Assembly (NCBI GenBank): GCA_964035795.1
Contig: OZ038325.1
Span: 7,065,607-7,129,606 of the forward strand
Length of the DNA stretch: 64,000 bases
DNA from: Pterobdella sp. o SKG-2022
Lineage: Eukaryota > Annelida > Clitellata > Hirudinida > Piscicolidae
Direction: 5' to 3'
Shown here: positions 1-19,300 of the stretch, in pieces
Numbering within the stretch: the first letter of the stretch is position 1
Layout of the letters: each line of letters opens with the position of its first letter
Made by a program: the position numbers and the translations under genes
Notes under the pieces: model-generated
What the model was told of the DNA's origin: nothing
Database searches by the model: none
The model's input: the letters and a program-made list of their open reading frames with translations, nothing else

Positions 1-59
1 CAAAAACAAAACAATAATGAAAAAAAAATATGAAATACATAAACAAAAACAACAGAGAC

Positions 60-2516
60 CTTCATGCTCCTTCAAAAGAATCTCATGCTCCTTACGGAAC
101 TTCAACAACTCCTGGTCTTTGGACCTGCTTATCTGAGTCTGTGTTTGTTTGTTTGTTTGTATGTGTGTGTGTGTGTGTGTGGGAGGGAAAGAGAGGGGTG
201 AGTAGGTTTGTTTTATTTGGAGGATGAGTGGGTGTGTGTTTGTAATAACAAAAATATAAAAAAATAATACCAATAATTTAAAAAATATAAAGTATAAATA
301 ATAAAAATAAAAATAATAATCTCTTACTAACGCAAGACGCTTAAAGCAAATACTCAGCAGAACTGCAACCTCTATATTATAATGCGGTTTATCAAAAACT
401 TGTATTTTTATTATTTATTTGATCTTATTATTATTTTTATTATTTTAAGTGAGATTATTGAAATCAAAATTAATTGAGAAGTGTTGTTATTATAAAAATT
501 AAATGTTTTTAAATATATAATTGTTTTTATTGTTACTATTCAAGCTTCATAATTTTTTAAATCTACTTTTTGAATTAATTTTTTTCTCTTTTGGAATTTA
601 ATTTTATAATATTGATGTTACTTATTTTTCTTAGTTTTAAATTATTGAATGGAATTTTTTTTATTTATTCTTTATTTATTATTTTGTATTTTTTCTGTTA
701 TTTTTAGTATTCTTTCTTTAATGCTATGACTCAGCTTTTTTTGCAACGCTACTTTGGATTTATTTTTTATCAACATTTCTCATTTGCTCAAACAAATTTT
801 CATTCTTTTCAAATAAAATAAATCATTATAAAAAAAAGTAATTAAAAAATTGATAAAAAACCATTAAGGGAAGAGTAATATGAAAATTAGGGATTAAAAT
901 GATAAAACAGGAAATGATAATAATAAAATCATGAAATAATAATGAAATAATAACTTGATCGTTGAGTTTTTTGGTGAGTTCTTCATTGAGATCTGTCTGC
1001 ACTTGTACCTCGTCCACCAATAACTGCACTTCATGTTCCAACTGAGGAAGAAAAGGAGGTGGAGGAGGAAGAGGAGAAGGAGGAGGAGGAGGAAGAAGAA
1101 AAAGAAGAGAATATGCAAGAAGAGGAAGAAGAGGATGAAAAAGAGGAAAAAAAGGAAAAAGAAAAAGAGATGAAAAAAAATGAATAAAAACAAGAGGAGG
1201 AGGAGGAGGAGGATGAAGGAGAAAAAGGAGTAGGAAGAGAAAAGAACGATAAAGGAGATGATAAAAGCAGAATAGTTAAAAAAAAAGTGGAAAAAAAGAT
1301 AAAAAATTGAAAAAAGATAAAAAAAAAATAAATATAATATGAGAATATAAATAAAGAAAAAAAAGATTAGGTGAAGGTGATGATATAAGGAGTAAAACTA
1401 ATTTATAAGTTGAGAAGACTAATTATTGTTCACCCTAGTATAAACAAATATAAATTATTAATCCCAAAAATACTAAAAAGTTATTTATTATAATAAATTA
1501 TATGCAAAAATTTGTTGATAAGTGAAAAAAATAAACAAAAAACCGATAATTTGAACCTTCAGCATGATAACAGTAAATTTCCATTATTTCTGCCGCTTAA
1601 AGCAATCTCAAATTCATTTTTATATTTTTTTTTGTTTTTTACATTTTAAACTTGAAATCATCTTGAAAGTTGATTTTTTTAATTTTTGAAAATGGAGAAA
1701 AATATTACACTACACCACGCAAAACCATTTCATCTCGACACACCTGAGTCTACCACACTGCACCATATCACATGAAATAGCATCAGACCATTTTAAAACA
1801 CATTTTATGTCACGTTGCAACACGCACCATATCATATCATGTCACACTACACTTCCTCCCACTACACCACACTAAACCACACCATACCACACTACACATG
1901 ACCACACCACACTAATCCACCTCACCACACTACACCACTTACCTTAGCTTTAGAATGCTTCTCTCCTTCCAAAGCTTCTTCAAGTGCTTTGATCTTCAAC
2001 TCTAATCTGTTGGAAGTGTCTGGAGACAAGCCTCTGTATACCTAATGATGATGGGTGGGGGTGGGTGAGGGTAAGTTGGTTTGATGGTGGTGGGTGAAGG
2101 TGGATTGATGGTAGGTCGGTCGGGTTAGCTTGACGATGAAGGTGGGTGAGTTGAGTAGGTTCAATGATGGGATTGAAATCAGCCAAGTAATGTTAGTGGT
2201 AGTAAATTGGGTTTGGTTCAGTGATTAATGGCTTAGTAATAAATGATGGTGGTCGATTTTGTTGGGGTGATGGATAATAAGGCGGTAAATGATGATGATT
2301 GGTCGATAGTTGATTTGATTGGAGATAGTTTAATGGTGAATGGGGAGGGTGGGTGGGATTGGTTTGGTGGTAGTGGGTTAGTCTTAATATGATGGTGGAT
2401 AGTGAAATGGTGAAGAGTAGCAAAAGTGTTGAGGGTTGGTGATGTTGATGATTTTATTGACCTGATATCTGTGGGTGCTTTCGTCGGGATCTGTGTAGGT
2501 AGGAATCTGGATTTTT
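60..2516 (-). CDS. Partial coiled-coil protein gene, four exons
   Basis: Four minus-strand exons chain in phase: 2516-2462, 2041-1943, 1041-955 and 132-60. Each has an AG acceptor and a GT donor. The second and third exons are exact codon multiples (33 and 29 codons). The second and third translate to highly charged Glu/Lys/Leu-rich sequence with heptad-like spacing, for example ELKIKALEEALEGEKHSKAK then VQLLVDEVQVQTDLNEELTK, and the fourth continues with KDQELLKFRKEHEILLKEHE. The first exon is not coiled coil and ends TYTDPDESTHRYQ. This is a long coiled-coil segment of a structural, centrosomal or trafficking-type protein, but I do not recognise the family. Both gene ends are missing: the last exon ends with a partial codon, so more exons lie left of the window, and no start is seen upstream of 2516. 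Introns carry GA-rich and CAC-rich low-complexity DNA. Confidence 0.6.
1043..1260. repeat. Polypurine GA-rich tract
   Basis: Nearly pure purine on the plus strand (GGA/GAA/GAG runs), directly beside the 1041-955 exon. On the coding (minus) strand it is a long CT tract that supplies the polypyrimidine tract of that acceptor. The open frames across it are low-complexity artefacts. Confidence 0.7.
1709..1945. repeat. Irregular CAC/ACCAC-rich tract
   Basis: Degenerate repeats of CACTACACCACAC-type sequence run up to the donor of the 2041-1943 exon. On the coding strand this reads GTGGTGT-rich immediately inside the intron, an instance of the intron-edge bias described in the findings. Confidence 0.6.
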
Positions 2517-3190
2517 CTGCGCCAGTGTAATTTTTTTTTTTACTTTATTTATTGTATTTTTTTTATTATTTCATCTATTTTTAGGCTATATTAGTTCAGA
2601 TTCTTTGGTTTTTTATAAGCTTTTGATTGACGGGTAAATTATTTGATGGGAATAATAAATCTTAAATATAGCAAGACGTGAACCTTCTTAGAGTACGTTT
2701 CACTACAGTGTTTTCTTCCAGGTCAGACATTTTTTCTATTCCATTTAATAATTATTAAATATATCAAAATATTATCAGTATTAGTATTTTTGTATTTTTA
2801 TTAAAAATTTTCTATACTTTATTGATTAATTCATTTTAACCATTGAACTTACAATTGGATTCTGGGGGGAAACGATCTGAAGACACTAGGTAGCACAGAT
2901 GTTGTCTATAAAATCTAAGATAACTGTTTAATTATATACAATAACCCTACCGAAAGATGTGTAGTAGAGGGTGATGTTCTTCCTTATATACTCCATCGCA
3001 AAGCCGTACGAAATTTCGGGTATATATAGCAATTAATGCAGAATAAAAATAACATAAAATGTACATTTAATGCGATATAACTAATATTTTAGATCTTTTG
3101 TTTTGCTGACGTTTGAGAATTGGTGGTCTGATTTGATTTTTTTAAAAATATATGTAGTATTATTTTGTATTTTTTCTGAAGAGTTTTAAA
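2517..3190. other. No gene seen
   Basis: AT-rich DNA between the coiled-coil gene and the plus-strand gene starting at 3191. It holds intron or promoter sequence of one or both. I see no further exon, RNA gene or repeat. Confidence 0.4.
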
Positions 3191-4776
3191 ATGCATGGCA
3201 GATTTTCTGACGCGAACCTTTTCAGTCAGACATCTCTCAATGAAGAAAAGCGTTTCAGGTCACGTCTGAACTTGTCTGTGTCTCAGACCGAGCAGTCGTA
3301 TGATGTGCTTGATTTTGACGGACCCATACCCATTAATAGAGTTAGCAAACTACCACCATCCAACTACGTAGACAAAGAACTCGACGATGAGATGATTAAT
3401 TATAAGCCACTTACAGACTACACGGAGTCCAAGGCGTGTGCAAATAAAGCTTTAGCTCTGAGCACTGATATTTTGAACGAAGTAATTACACTCTTCAAGA
3501 AAAAGTTTTGCATTTCTCAAAATGCGATAAAGTTGAAAAAGGCTTGCACATTTAACGATCAGAAGGAGCTAGATGCGCTTAACAAATTCAAATATGGCGA
3601 GAAAAAGGGAGATGAAGTGGCAGACGAAATTCCTGCCATCTCCTTTATGGTAGTTTCCAAGCAGGAGTCACAAGAAAGTAAAATATCTAATGAAACATTC
3701 CGATCTTTGAGTAGCTTTGACAAAGATTTTCAAAAAGAAGAAAAAGATGAATTTGACTGGCCTGCGAATAATGTTTTCAACCAGAGAATGGGTCTCGCAA
3801 AAATCCAAGAATTCGTTCAAGTACTTTGTGTTATGAAACCTAATCTCAACTTACGATTAATAGTATCACTATTTTCATGTACTCAAACTCAACTCATTAT
3901 CCTCCAACAGACTCACAATTCTGTGCTCTCCTGTTGGGCCAAACCCATTTCAGTCAAACAAGAAGATTTATCTACCATCTACAAGTAGCAGAATCATTTT
4001 TTATTTCCCAGCCAATTCCATAAAATTACGCAGATACATGGTAACGTGGTCGAGAAGAACTCGTCGGAGAGCGGTACCAGTGGTGGTGGCTGTGGTCTAC
4101 TTCCTTGTCATCCAATCAGATGTTCCCACTGATGCAAACAAAGTCAAAAATTTTGAAACTTTTAGCTTTTGAGTGTTAAAAAACTAAAAAATATCGTGAA
4201 ACTTTTGAAAAATGACGAATTATTTCAGTAGAGTGTGCAAGCGTTTTACTTGTTGGAAGGCCACTACAGCTTTGAAAAGTTGGTTCAAATTATGGTATTA
4301 ATAAAAAGCTTCACGTAAAATAGCCGGAAATCAATATAACAGATATTTATAATAAAAAGCTATTATCAAAATTTAACTAACTCTGAAAATGTACTAGCAT
4401 TGTTATTGTCCCCAAAAATTACAAAGTATTGGTAAAACTTTTATATAACACACCGTACATCCCCCAAAGAGCAGTGACCAAGAACCAAATTCCACAGAAT
4501 GATCTGCTCAAGATGATGCAGAACAAAATCAAGATTTTGCGTAAGTATCCGGTGTAGGCAATAACGTCATAAATGGCGATCTATGTGTTTATTTACCCTA
4601 CTCTTTATCATAATTAAGACAACGTTTTTAGTTGTCAAATCATCTACCAGTATCGCTTAGATACATTTTCTTATGAAAATTCTACTCAAAAACACTACTT
4701 CTGTCATCCTTCACTCATTCATCATCATTTTTTTGTTCAAACCAGGACCTTGATGATTTAATTGATAGCCAGATAT
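3191..4776 (+). CDS. Unrecognised multi-exon protein gene
   Basis: The first exon (3191-about 3820) opens with ATG and encodes about 210 residues of non-repetitive, mixed-charge sequence (MHGRFSDANLFSQTSLNEEK... to FDWPANNVFNQRMGLAKIQE). It probably splices at CAA|GTACTT, because a clean acceptor at about 4033 (ttacgcag) continues in phase 0 with IHGNVVEKNSSES and reaches a stop at 4135. Further plus-strand exon candidates follow. 4496-4538 is flanked by ccacag and GTAAGT and encodes NDLLKMMQNKIKIL. 4745-4780 follows an aaaccag acceptor and encodes DLDDLIDSQIF then stop. Phases between the last two do not match, so an exon is missing or the two belong to isoforms. Codon use and splice signals look real; no domain or family is recognised. 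It converges with the prolyl endopeptidase gene. Confidence 0.5.
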
Positions 4777-4979
4777 TTTGACACGAATCATTTTTAAAAG
4801 CAATAAAATTCGAAAAACTGAATCCAATACAATTTCAACCAAAAAATAAAAATGTGTTAGTATGAGTGAACAAACACAAACTTAAGCTATATAATCAAAA
4901 TGAAACACTAATAAAAATGGTGGAATGAAATACATATAAAAGCGAAGAAATACGTCAGAAAAATAGTGCAAGAGATCAA

Positions 4980-11095
<6,116 letters not shown>

Positions 11096-11736
11096 TTTCT
11101 GCAAAAATATGAACTTGATTAAGCTTTGAAAAATTTTATTCAATTATGCAACTTGTTTCTTTCGTGAAAAAAACTGAAAAGCTTAAAAAATTTTTCTAGT
11201 TGTTAAGAACACATTTCAATAAAAATTTAAAAAACAATTCTTTAGAAAAAAACTTTGCTTCAGACAAAATTTTGTTTAAAATATAATAAACATACCTACT
11301 TTAAAGATTTAACCGAAGTTTAATGGTTTTACTAAATAACAAACTTTGTCAACGTAATGAAATAAGGTGTTTAATTTTGTCACTCAGAGTTTATACATTT
11401 AGGAAATAAAAATTTATGTTAAATTAAAAAAACTCGAAAATAAAATACTGAATAATGTTTAAATTTTTAAATTTTGATTAAGAAATTTCTAAGAGTTTTT
11501 ATATATTATGTTTAATATTTTCTTTGATTTCATGCATCCAATAAAATTTATTGTTTAACTTTACTCAAATGAAATTCTAAATTTCAAAAAAAATTTTGAA
11601 TTTGATAAAAATTTGAGTTTAATCTGTATAAAAAATAGGTTTTATAGTTTATAAAAAACTCAAATTTACTCTCAATTTTTCAGTTTAGTTAAAAGATATA
11701 TATTCAAATGTAAAACTTTTAAGAGTTTATTTTATT

Positions 11737-11756
11737 CCACGAAGCTTTTCGTAAGA
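11737..11756. repeat. Dispersed hairpin repeat, copy 1
   Basis: Contains CACGAAGCTTTTCGTAAGA. ACGAA and TTCGT form a 5-bp stem over a GCTT loop. The preceding sequence GAGT..ATTTTATTCC is shared with the copy at 53914. Other copies are at 26902 and 49961, with a partial copy at 15575. Confidence 0.7.
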
Positions 11757-12683
11757 TGAAGAATTAAAATGTTAATTTTAAAAATTTGGAGGTGATTTTT
11801 AAATATCTTATACACCTAAGCTTAGATTCTGATTTCATTTGAGTGGAAATGTCAATTCTAAAAAAATTAATATCCGATTAAAGCAATAAAAACTGTTTAG
11901 AGTTCACATGAAATTGTTGCCAGGGTGTGGTTAGTGTTGTGAATGTAAGAATAATATATACACAAGGTTGTGTTTTTATTCAACTCATTTATCTGTTCCA
12001 TGAAAAAATAATTCAAAAAAAATATTCATAATAAATTGCTTGTTATATTAGTCTTTGGTTTTTCGTTCATTTTTCACGAAATCAGAATTTTTTTAGGTGA
12101 AGTACTTTGTCGTTTTCATACGTCCATTCATTCAGTTTTCTGCAATAATTGTTGATCTTCCTACAGAACTTTGATTCAAATGATTTAATATGCCACTATT
12201 CGGTTTAGGCTTTTCCACGTCATCAAGATTCTCACTACGGTTTTTGAAAGCGTTTGCGCATGCGAATTAACTATTCTAAAAGTTCGTTACTTAGCTGCTA
12301 TCAGTTTTTCACTTGAAATCATTTAAAAATATTTTTGAATATTTTGTCATTTTTTTTGTTATAACCATTTTCATAATAAAATCTTTTTCTTCTAATTATT
12401 ATCAACCCTATTGAAATGTAAAGGTTCTAAGGTAACCCTCTAAATAATTTCACATGCGTTTTCATGCAGCCTCGGTCTCTAATAATATGCTTGCTTTAAA
12501 TATCACATGAAAATTTCTGAGTTGTTATTTTCTTAGTATTATTACCATTTCATGCTCGAAAACTCTGAAATGTTGAAAAAACACAAATAAATATGATAGA
12601 TGATGATTTCTATCAGTTTCTTTTTTCAACCATTCAAGTTGATTTTGTTAAAAAAAGGTTGAAATGTTCTAATTTCTACATTT

Positions 12684-12732
12684 TTCTAGAACATTCTATT
12701 TTTTAGAATATTCTAAATCTATAGTATATAAG
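12684..12732 (+). promoter_or_regulatory. Heat-shock elements plus TATA box
   Basis: 12684-12696 reads TTCTAGAACATTC, a perfect three-unit heat-shock element (TTC-nn-GAA-nn-TTC). A second inverted pair, GAATATTC, follows at 12705-12712, and TATATAAG lies at 12725-12732. The order and spacing resemble an HSF1-driven promoter firing to the right. No protein-like ORF follows for several kilobases, so the product, if any, would be non-coding or from a lost or unseen gene. A chance AT-rich match cannot be excluded. Confidence 0.5.
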
Positions 12733-15574
12733 CACTTAGAGATTTCATACTTGTGTCTTCTGTCTCCCCTACTTGGTTATTACATTAATATAAGTTTTTG
12801 AATTCATTGCATTTTTTGTTACAAGAAACACAACATAAAGTAAAATACAAAAAGCACAATCATGGGACGGTTTCTATTCAATTATATTACATTAATAATC
12901 TTCAAAAATATTATCCATTGTTTATTGAATAAATATTTTGAAAGTGAAAATTTCAACGTGATCCAATGTTTTTCAAAAGTGAACTAAAACTCAATTTTGG
13001 ACACGTTAGATGGATAACTAAGTACGCAACTAAGTATTGAATAAACCGGAGAGCTTGCAGAATTAATTGAACATTTCATGGCCACTTTTAATCAAAACCA
13101 ATGCTCTTGATCGTTTACAGATTCCATATATTATGCAATTAAAAATAAAGATAAAAATTTGTTATTCTTATTATTTCGTCATTTATTGTTGTTTTTATTA
13201 TTTCATTTGATAACATTGTTGATTCATTTTGTTGAGATTTTTCTTTTATTTTATTATTTTGCTATTTTATTATTATTATTATTTATATTTTTATTATTTC
13301 ATGGCGCCTCAAAAGTTGCATAAATATTACTTGTATTGAAAAGTCTCAGTTTTTGAAATTTTATTTTTAAGAACTTAACGATAATAGAATTTTTAAAAAT
13401 CAGACTTCAAGCAGTTTGTCGTTATTTATCACTTGATGAAATATTGAAGTTTTTCCTTGTTATTTATTGGTTGATTTTTTAATTTTTCATTTCAGATTTT
13501 TTTTAGCCATATTAGCATCGAAACTGGGAAATAACTCCTTTTTCAACACTAAAACAATTCTTTTATACTTATTTATTTATCATTGTATTTAAAGTATTTA
13601 TTTTTTTTGTTTTTAAATTAAATAAAGCTTTTTATTTTAATATATTTAAAAACTCATATCTATAAATTTCATCCGTACATCTAATAGTAATGAAAAAACC
13701 AAGTTTAGAAAAAAATGAAAAAATAGACAAAAATAGAAAATAAATTATAAAACTTAAAATAAAATAAATAATAATGATAAAACTCAAAATAAAAAAAAAA
13801 AAATAATGATGAAGCCAAAAATATAAAAAATAATGATAAAACCCAAAATAAAAAAAATAACACACCCTATATAACTTTAACGCTAGAAGATTAATAAAAA
13901 TAACTATATAAATCTATGTAAGATGGGAAAGGTTGCAGTATAGATGGAAATCGTCTGTTTCCATTTAAATAGAGGATTTACACCAAAACTGGTAGCTCAT
14001 TTGATTTCTAAGCGGCATCTTGTCATCATTTGATGTCTGCGTCGTTATTTATGAGGATGTAAAAGTTTCATAAAATATTATTAATGTCATTTTTATGCAG
14101 AAATATTTTGATAATGTTATCCTTTCAAGCAAAAATCATTTGTTAATGTTATGGTTTTAAACAAAAATTATATTAATTATGTTATAATTCTGAAAATATA
14201 TTTTTTAAATATCTTCATCTAAAAAAACCTAAAAATTATTTCTATGATAAATAAGTTATACTTTTATCAAAAATTATTGTTATTTTAATGATAAATAAAC
14301 AAGTAATATCTCATAAACCGAACACTCTCGATTCAATTTAGTTCAGGATATTTTAGTCTTTGACTAGAAATAATCAAAAAAATTCTTATATAAGTTCTTA
14401 TTAGAAAAATTTCAGAGAAAAATTTGAATTAAACCAAGTTTTATCATGGTAAGAACTAAATGAAAAGCTAGAGATATCCCTAAAGATATTAGTAGATAAC
14501 ACAACTTACCCATATCTCTAGTCCTGCTTTTATTTTAGCTCTCTACTTTTTATATAGCAAGAATTTCTTGAGATTGAGATAATATTTATAAAAATATGCA
14601 CGAATTTTTGAGAAGTGTTGGAATAAAACTTTTACGGTGAAAAAACAAGAAAAAAAAAACAAATTCTATAAATAAAATAATAATCATGGAAACTTGAGTG
14701 AAATTTAATTCTCTCGTTTTTTCTCACTAAAAAATGACAAAATTTAAAAAACAATTGTACTTAAACACATTCAATCATTTCATGAGTAAATCATGAAAAA
14801 ATAGCTTATATATCTAGCTCTATCCTTCAAGGGTAAATCCAAAAGACTCTTTTCAAGGATCATTGCAGACCAAAATAGACGTTCAATAAATAGACGTTTT
14901 CTAAGTTAATCAGTGTAAAAAAAACTTTTTCAACTTTTGAAAAGTTTCAAATATATTTAGTTCTTGTCTTATGGACATATAAAAAACAAACTTTGAACTG
15001 AATTGTAAATTTTTGATATAAGATTGGCTCTTATCCATTTTATTGTATCACAATGGGGACCTTCGAATGAAGGAGCTTTATCTTATAAGAGCTTTTATCT
15101 CTGAGATAGTGGTTTTAATACTCATTGGATATTTTTTTGTATCAGTTATACAAATAAATGTTAATAATAACAAAATAAATAGCAATATTAAAAAAAATAA
15201 GAAAAATAAAAATGAGAATAAAAATAATAAAAAAAAGAATTGCATCAATAAAAATTTAAAAAATCATGCAATATAGTGGGACCATTCGAAAACTTTAGAT
15301 ATTTTGTCTAAGCTATACGAGCCAACAAAAGAAAACAGTCTTTCCGTCGAGACATCGAGTATTTTTTAAGGATGTAGGAATGAAATGTATAATATTTAGG
15401 ACAATTTTAATAAAAAATTCTAATTGAAAAAATATTTGCAACATTATAGTTCGAGTGGTTGAATAAAGTGTTAATAAAAAGTGTATAACAATAACAATAG
15501 AATTAATTTGTAATAAACAAGTACCTTGAAATTCTAAGTAATCCGAAATAACACAGTCTGAATTTTCATTTTGA

Positions 15575-15587
15575 ACGAAGCTTTTCG
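15575..15587. repeat. Diverged hairpin repeat (partial)
   Basis: ACGAAGCTTTTCG matches the core of the dispersed hairpin but the trailing TAAGA is absent. This is the weakest member of the family. Confidence 0.4.
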
Positions 15588-16371
15588 AAAACATTTGATT
15601 TCATCACCAGGCTCATTCAAATGAAGGGATTTTATCGAAATGCACCTGGTGTTGGAAACATCTTTTTGGAAAGCTTTATTTAGAATGAAACCTTGTTCAG
15701 TGTTATTTCTATTTAAAAATAATATTGACTTAGGGAAAAAATATTAAAGTATAGTCAAATTTTTACAGTGCTATCATTAAACTGATAACATTGGATAGAT
15801 GAAATAAGACTTTGGGAGTAGAAACCGACTATAAAACTGAAAATTTTAAAAATAAAATTAAAAATATAAATATAAATTGAATGAATGAAATAAAAAATGG
15901 ACTTTATGAATTGAAGCATGTGATGATCTAATCATTCATCAACTTTTTTGTCAAAAGCTTTAAGTGAAAAGTTGAGTTTATGGTGTAAAGTTCAAAAAAA
16001 TAGATCAGCTAAAATTGAAAAAAAATTATTTCCGAGATAAAAATTTATGATAAGGTTCTCAGCTGGGTTTCTTCAATAAAAGTGTTAATTTAAAGTTTAA
16101 TATGAATTGAAAAAACTATTGGAATTTTATATGTGTATACATACTTATTTCTACCTAAGATCCATTATAAATATTTGTGGTTTTCTATGCCATATGTATT
16201 GAGGGCCTATATAATGATACTAATTTGAATTTCAACTTTCTATTTAATCTCAGTGACCAAGTTACGTACAAGTGCCAAAAAGTCTCGAACATTTAATAAA
16301 CCACTTTTATCAAGCCATTCAATTGAGCAAAACCAATTTTTACACTTTCAAATAGCAAAAATTTAATGATC

Positions 16372-19300
16372 ATGAGGGTGATTGGTAAATATCTTGCCTT
16401 GGTGCTTCTTGTCCAAGCTACTGTGGTTCTGTCGCAAGAAGAGGACGAGTCTGAAGCTAAGAAATTTCTTAATGAATACAATACAGAAAAACCTCTAGAA
16501 ACGAAAAAGTATGTAATTGCCCAATGGAATTATGACACCGACTTGACAGATGAAAACTCAGCAATTGCCGTGAGTGATTCTATTTTTTAAGTTACTTTTC
16601 AAAGTTCCATGCAAATAAAGCTTATGTCTGAACTAATGAAGTTAGTTGAATAAAAGCTTGGTTTCAGTTCAGTAAGTTAAATCAAAATTTTGAATCAAAA
16701 AGTTAAGCTCATAGTTACACATACTATAACATTTAAAAAGTTTCACAATACACTAAAAATCGATGCGCCTAGTCCCGAAACGATTAAAAATGGGGGCAAG
16801 GCATTGAGGTAAATAGATAAAAAATTTTAGAAAAATAGACCAAAAAAAAAGATTTCATGAATAGATTGAAGATCACAATCCCAAGTCAAAACATTTGAAC
16901 AATCTAGTTAATTGAAAAAATTCAGCAAAACCCCTGAGACGACTTTGGAATGTGAAGATTAGAAAATGGGCTATAGTTTGGCTTTCTCTAAAAGCAGAGT
17001 TTACAAATTTCACTTCTCGATCATTATTATTAATAACAACAATTTTCTAATTCACTTTTTTGCAAAAACTTGAATAAAATAAAAATTTATCATTATAATA
17101 TTCTACAAGAATTCATTCTGGCCAGATTGCAGCTGCAGCAGAAATGGCAAAATACGATATCAAAAAAGCAGAAGAAGCCACTAAGCTGGACCAGTCAGAC
17201 CTCACAGACTCAGAAAAGAGAGAGTTTGAAAAGATCATGAACATTGGGACGGCAAACTTGACAGATTCAGACCACGAAAAAGTATATATGTTATTTCATC
17301 TCTTTAATTTGAAATCATTCCTTAATGTATTATTATTGAAGTTTCGAGTGATTCTATCCATGATTGCTATTTTATTGTTTTTTTGTACCATTCTCAGTTG
17401 GAGAAACTGAACGCTGAGTTGGTGAGGATTTACAGCACTGCAGAAGTAGGTGACAAGCCCGGTGACTCTTCGGGGAAGAAATATCGTCTGGACCCAGGTG
17501 CTCTCATGTTTTTTTCTATTTGCCTTCATCCTTTTAGCTTATACTTGTGTATATTCCCACGTTACTGTAATTGACAAAGTCTGTTTAGCATATTTATACT
17601 ACTATATCACCATTTTTATACTTTTTCATTTGAGCACTTTTGGTGAAAATTTTTATTGATATAGGATTTTAAATAACAGATTTTTTTATAGATTCATACA
17701 CAAGACTTCAAACAATTGAATAAAAAATCTTCAGATCTGACTGATATAATGGCAAGTTCTGAAGACTTGAAAACATTGGAATGGGCGTGGAAAGGTTGGA
17801 GAGATGCAGCTGGAAAACCACAGAGAGAAAAATACAAAGCATTCACAGACCTTCAAAACAAGGCGGCCCATAACAACGGTGAGACATAGTTCTCTTTTAC
17901 ATTGTAAATGCAGGAGTTTACTAATTATAAGAAGGGAATTTGCAAACCATTGTTTTTTTTTACAAATTTTTTATAATTGTTCACATATACAACGAAAGCA
18001 TATTCATTTACACACTTTTTCACCTATTTTGCACAATTTATGTTACAATAACACTACCAAATAATAAAATTAATTATAAAAGCAATATAATCTTCATCAC
18101 CAGGCTATGCAGATCACGGCGAATACATGAGATCAGTCTATGAGAGTGATTCCTTCAAGCAAGACATTGAAGAACTGTACCAGACCATCAAACCCTTCTA
18201 TGAAGAACTACACGCCTATGTTCGCATGAAGTTGAAGCAGAAGTACAAGGACCTGGAGTTCCCTGAAGAAGGCCATATTCCCGCACACGTTCTTGGTTGT
18301 ATATGCTACTTTTTAAATCACTGTGATTTACAGCTATTTTTTATCTTTACTAGTTTTATCTAAAATAATTTTGAGCATTGATTATCATGCGTTCGAAACT
18401 CAATTAAAAGTAACAAGGTATCTTGAGGGATAGACTCTTTTGAAAAAATCACTTTTACATTATTTAATAAACATCAGTTCCAAAAATCATGAATTTATTG
18501 ACAACAAAATAACCAATGATAGGAAACATGTGGGCACAATCATGGGAAAACCTGGAAGATTTGGTCAAACCCCTCCCTGAAAAACCAAGTCTTGACATTA
18601 CTGATGAGCTCAAAAAGCAAGTAAGATAATTAAGTTTCTAAATTTTGGTTTACGGTAGTAATTAAAAACTAATAGTTTTCTTATTAAAAATTTTCAATCG
18701 GGCCACTATTTTTAATACATAAAAGGTTTATCAATACAGTTAATGATATTAGCAAAAAAACATTTTTCAAAACAATTTTATAATGGATATACAGTTGTGA
18801 AATTGAAACCAAAAAAACTAAAAAAAATGCTACTTATCATGGAAAATCAGAAGAAAAAATAAGTGCAATAAAAATAATGACAGCTTGTAATTGAACATTG
18901 AGCCCCCAAATAATCTTCAAGCTGCCAATAAGATTACTATTGATTAGCAAATTATTCATAACTAACAATCGTATTTTATCACAGAATTATGATGTGGATA
19001 GGATCTTTAAAACTTCAGAGCAATTTTTTGTGGATATAGATATGCCGAAAATGACCCAAGAGTTCTGGACTAACTCCATGCTTAGTTAGTTAATTTTTTA
19101 TCACTAAACTTGTTAAAATATTAGGATAAATATTGTTAAATGATTAATATTCACATTTTCTAAAACTTCTGAGTTAACGGCCCTGCACTTTTATTCATAA
19201 ACTAAAGATACTGCAACGTTTGAAATCGGCACCTCTTGCATTGTGGAGGTGGACACTAAGACTATATATCACACAAAGCAGTTTAAAGACATACATGGTG

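Larger units (their letters stand above)
11099..16371. other. Gene-free AT-rich intergenic region
   Basis: Separates the divergent prolyl endopeptidase and ACE genes. I find no exon with protein-like composition; the open frames here (for example 13632-13865 and 15043-15276) are F/Y/I/N/K low-complexity. It contains a heat-shock-type promoter at 12684-12732, one copy of a 19-nt hairpin repeat at 11738 and a diverged copy at 15575. Confidence 0.55.

Noticed and set aside
894..1193. Open frame rich in Phe and Leu on the minus strand
   Set aside because: Translation of the GA/CT-rich tract; only the 1041-955 part is a real exon, in another frame context.
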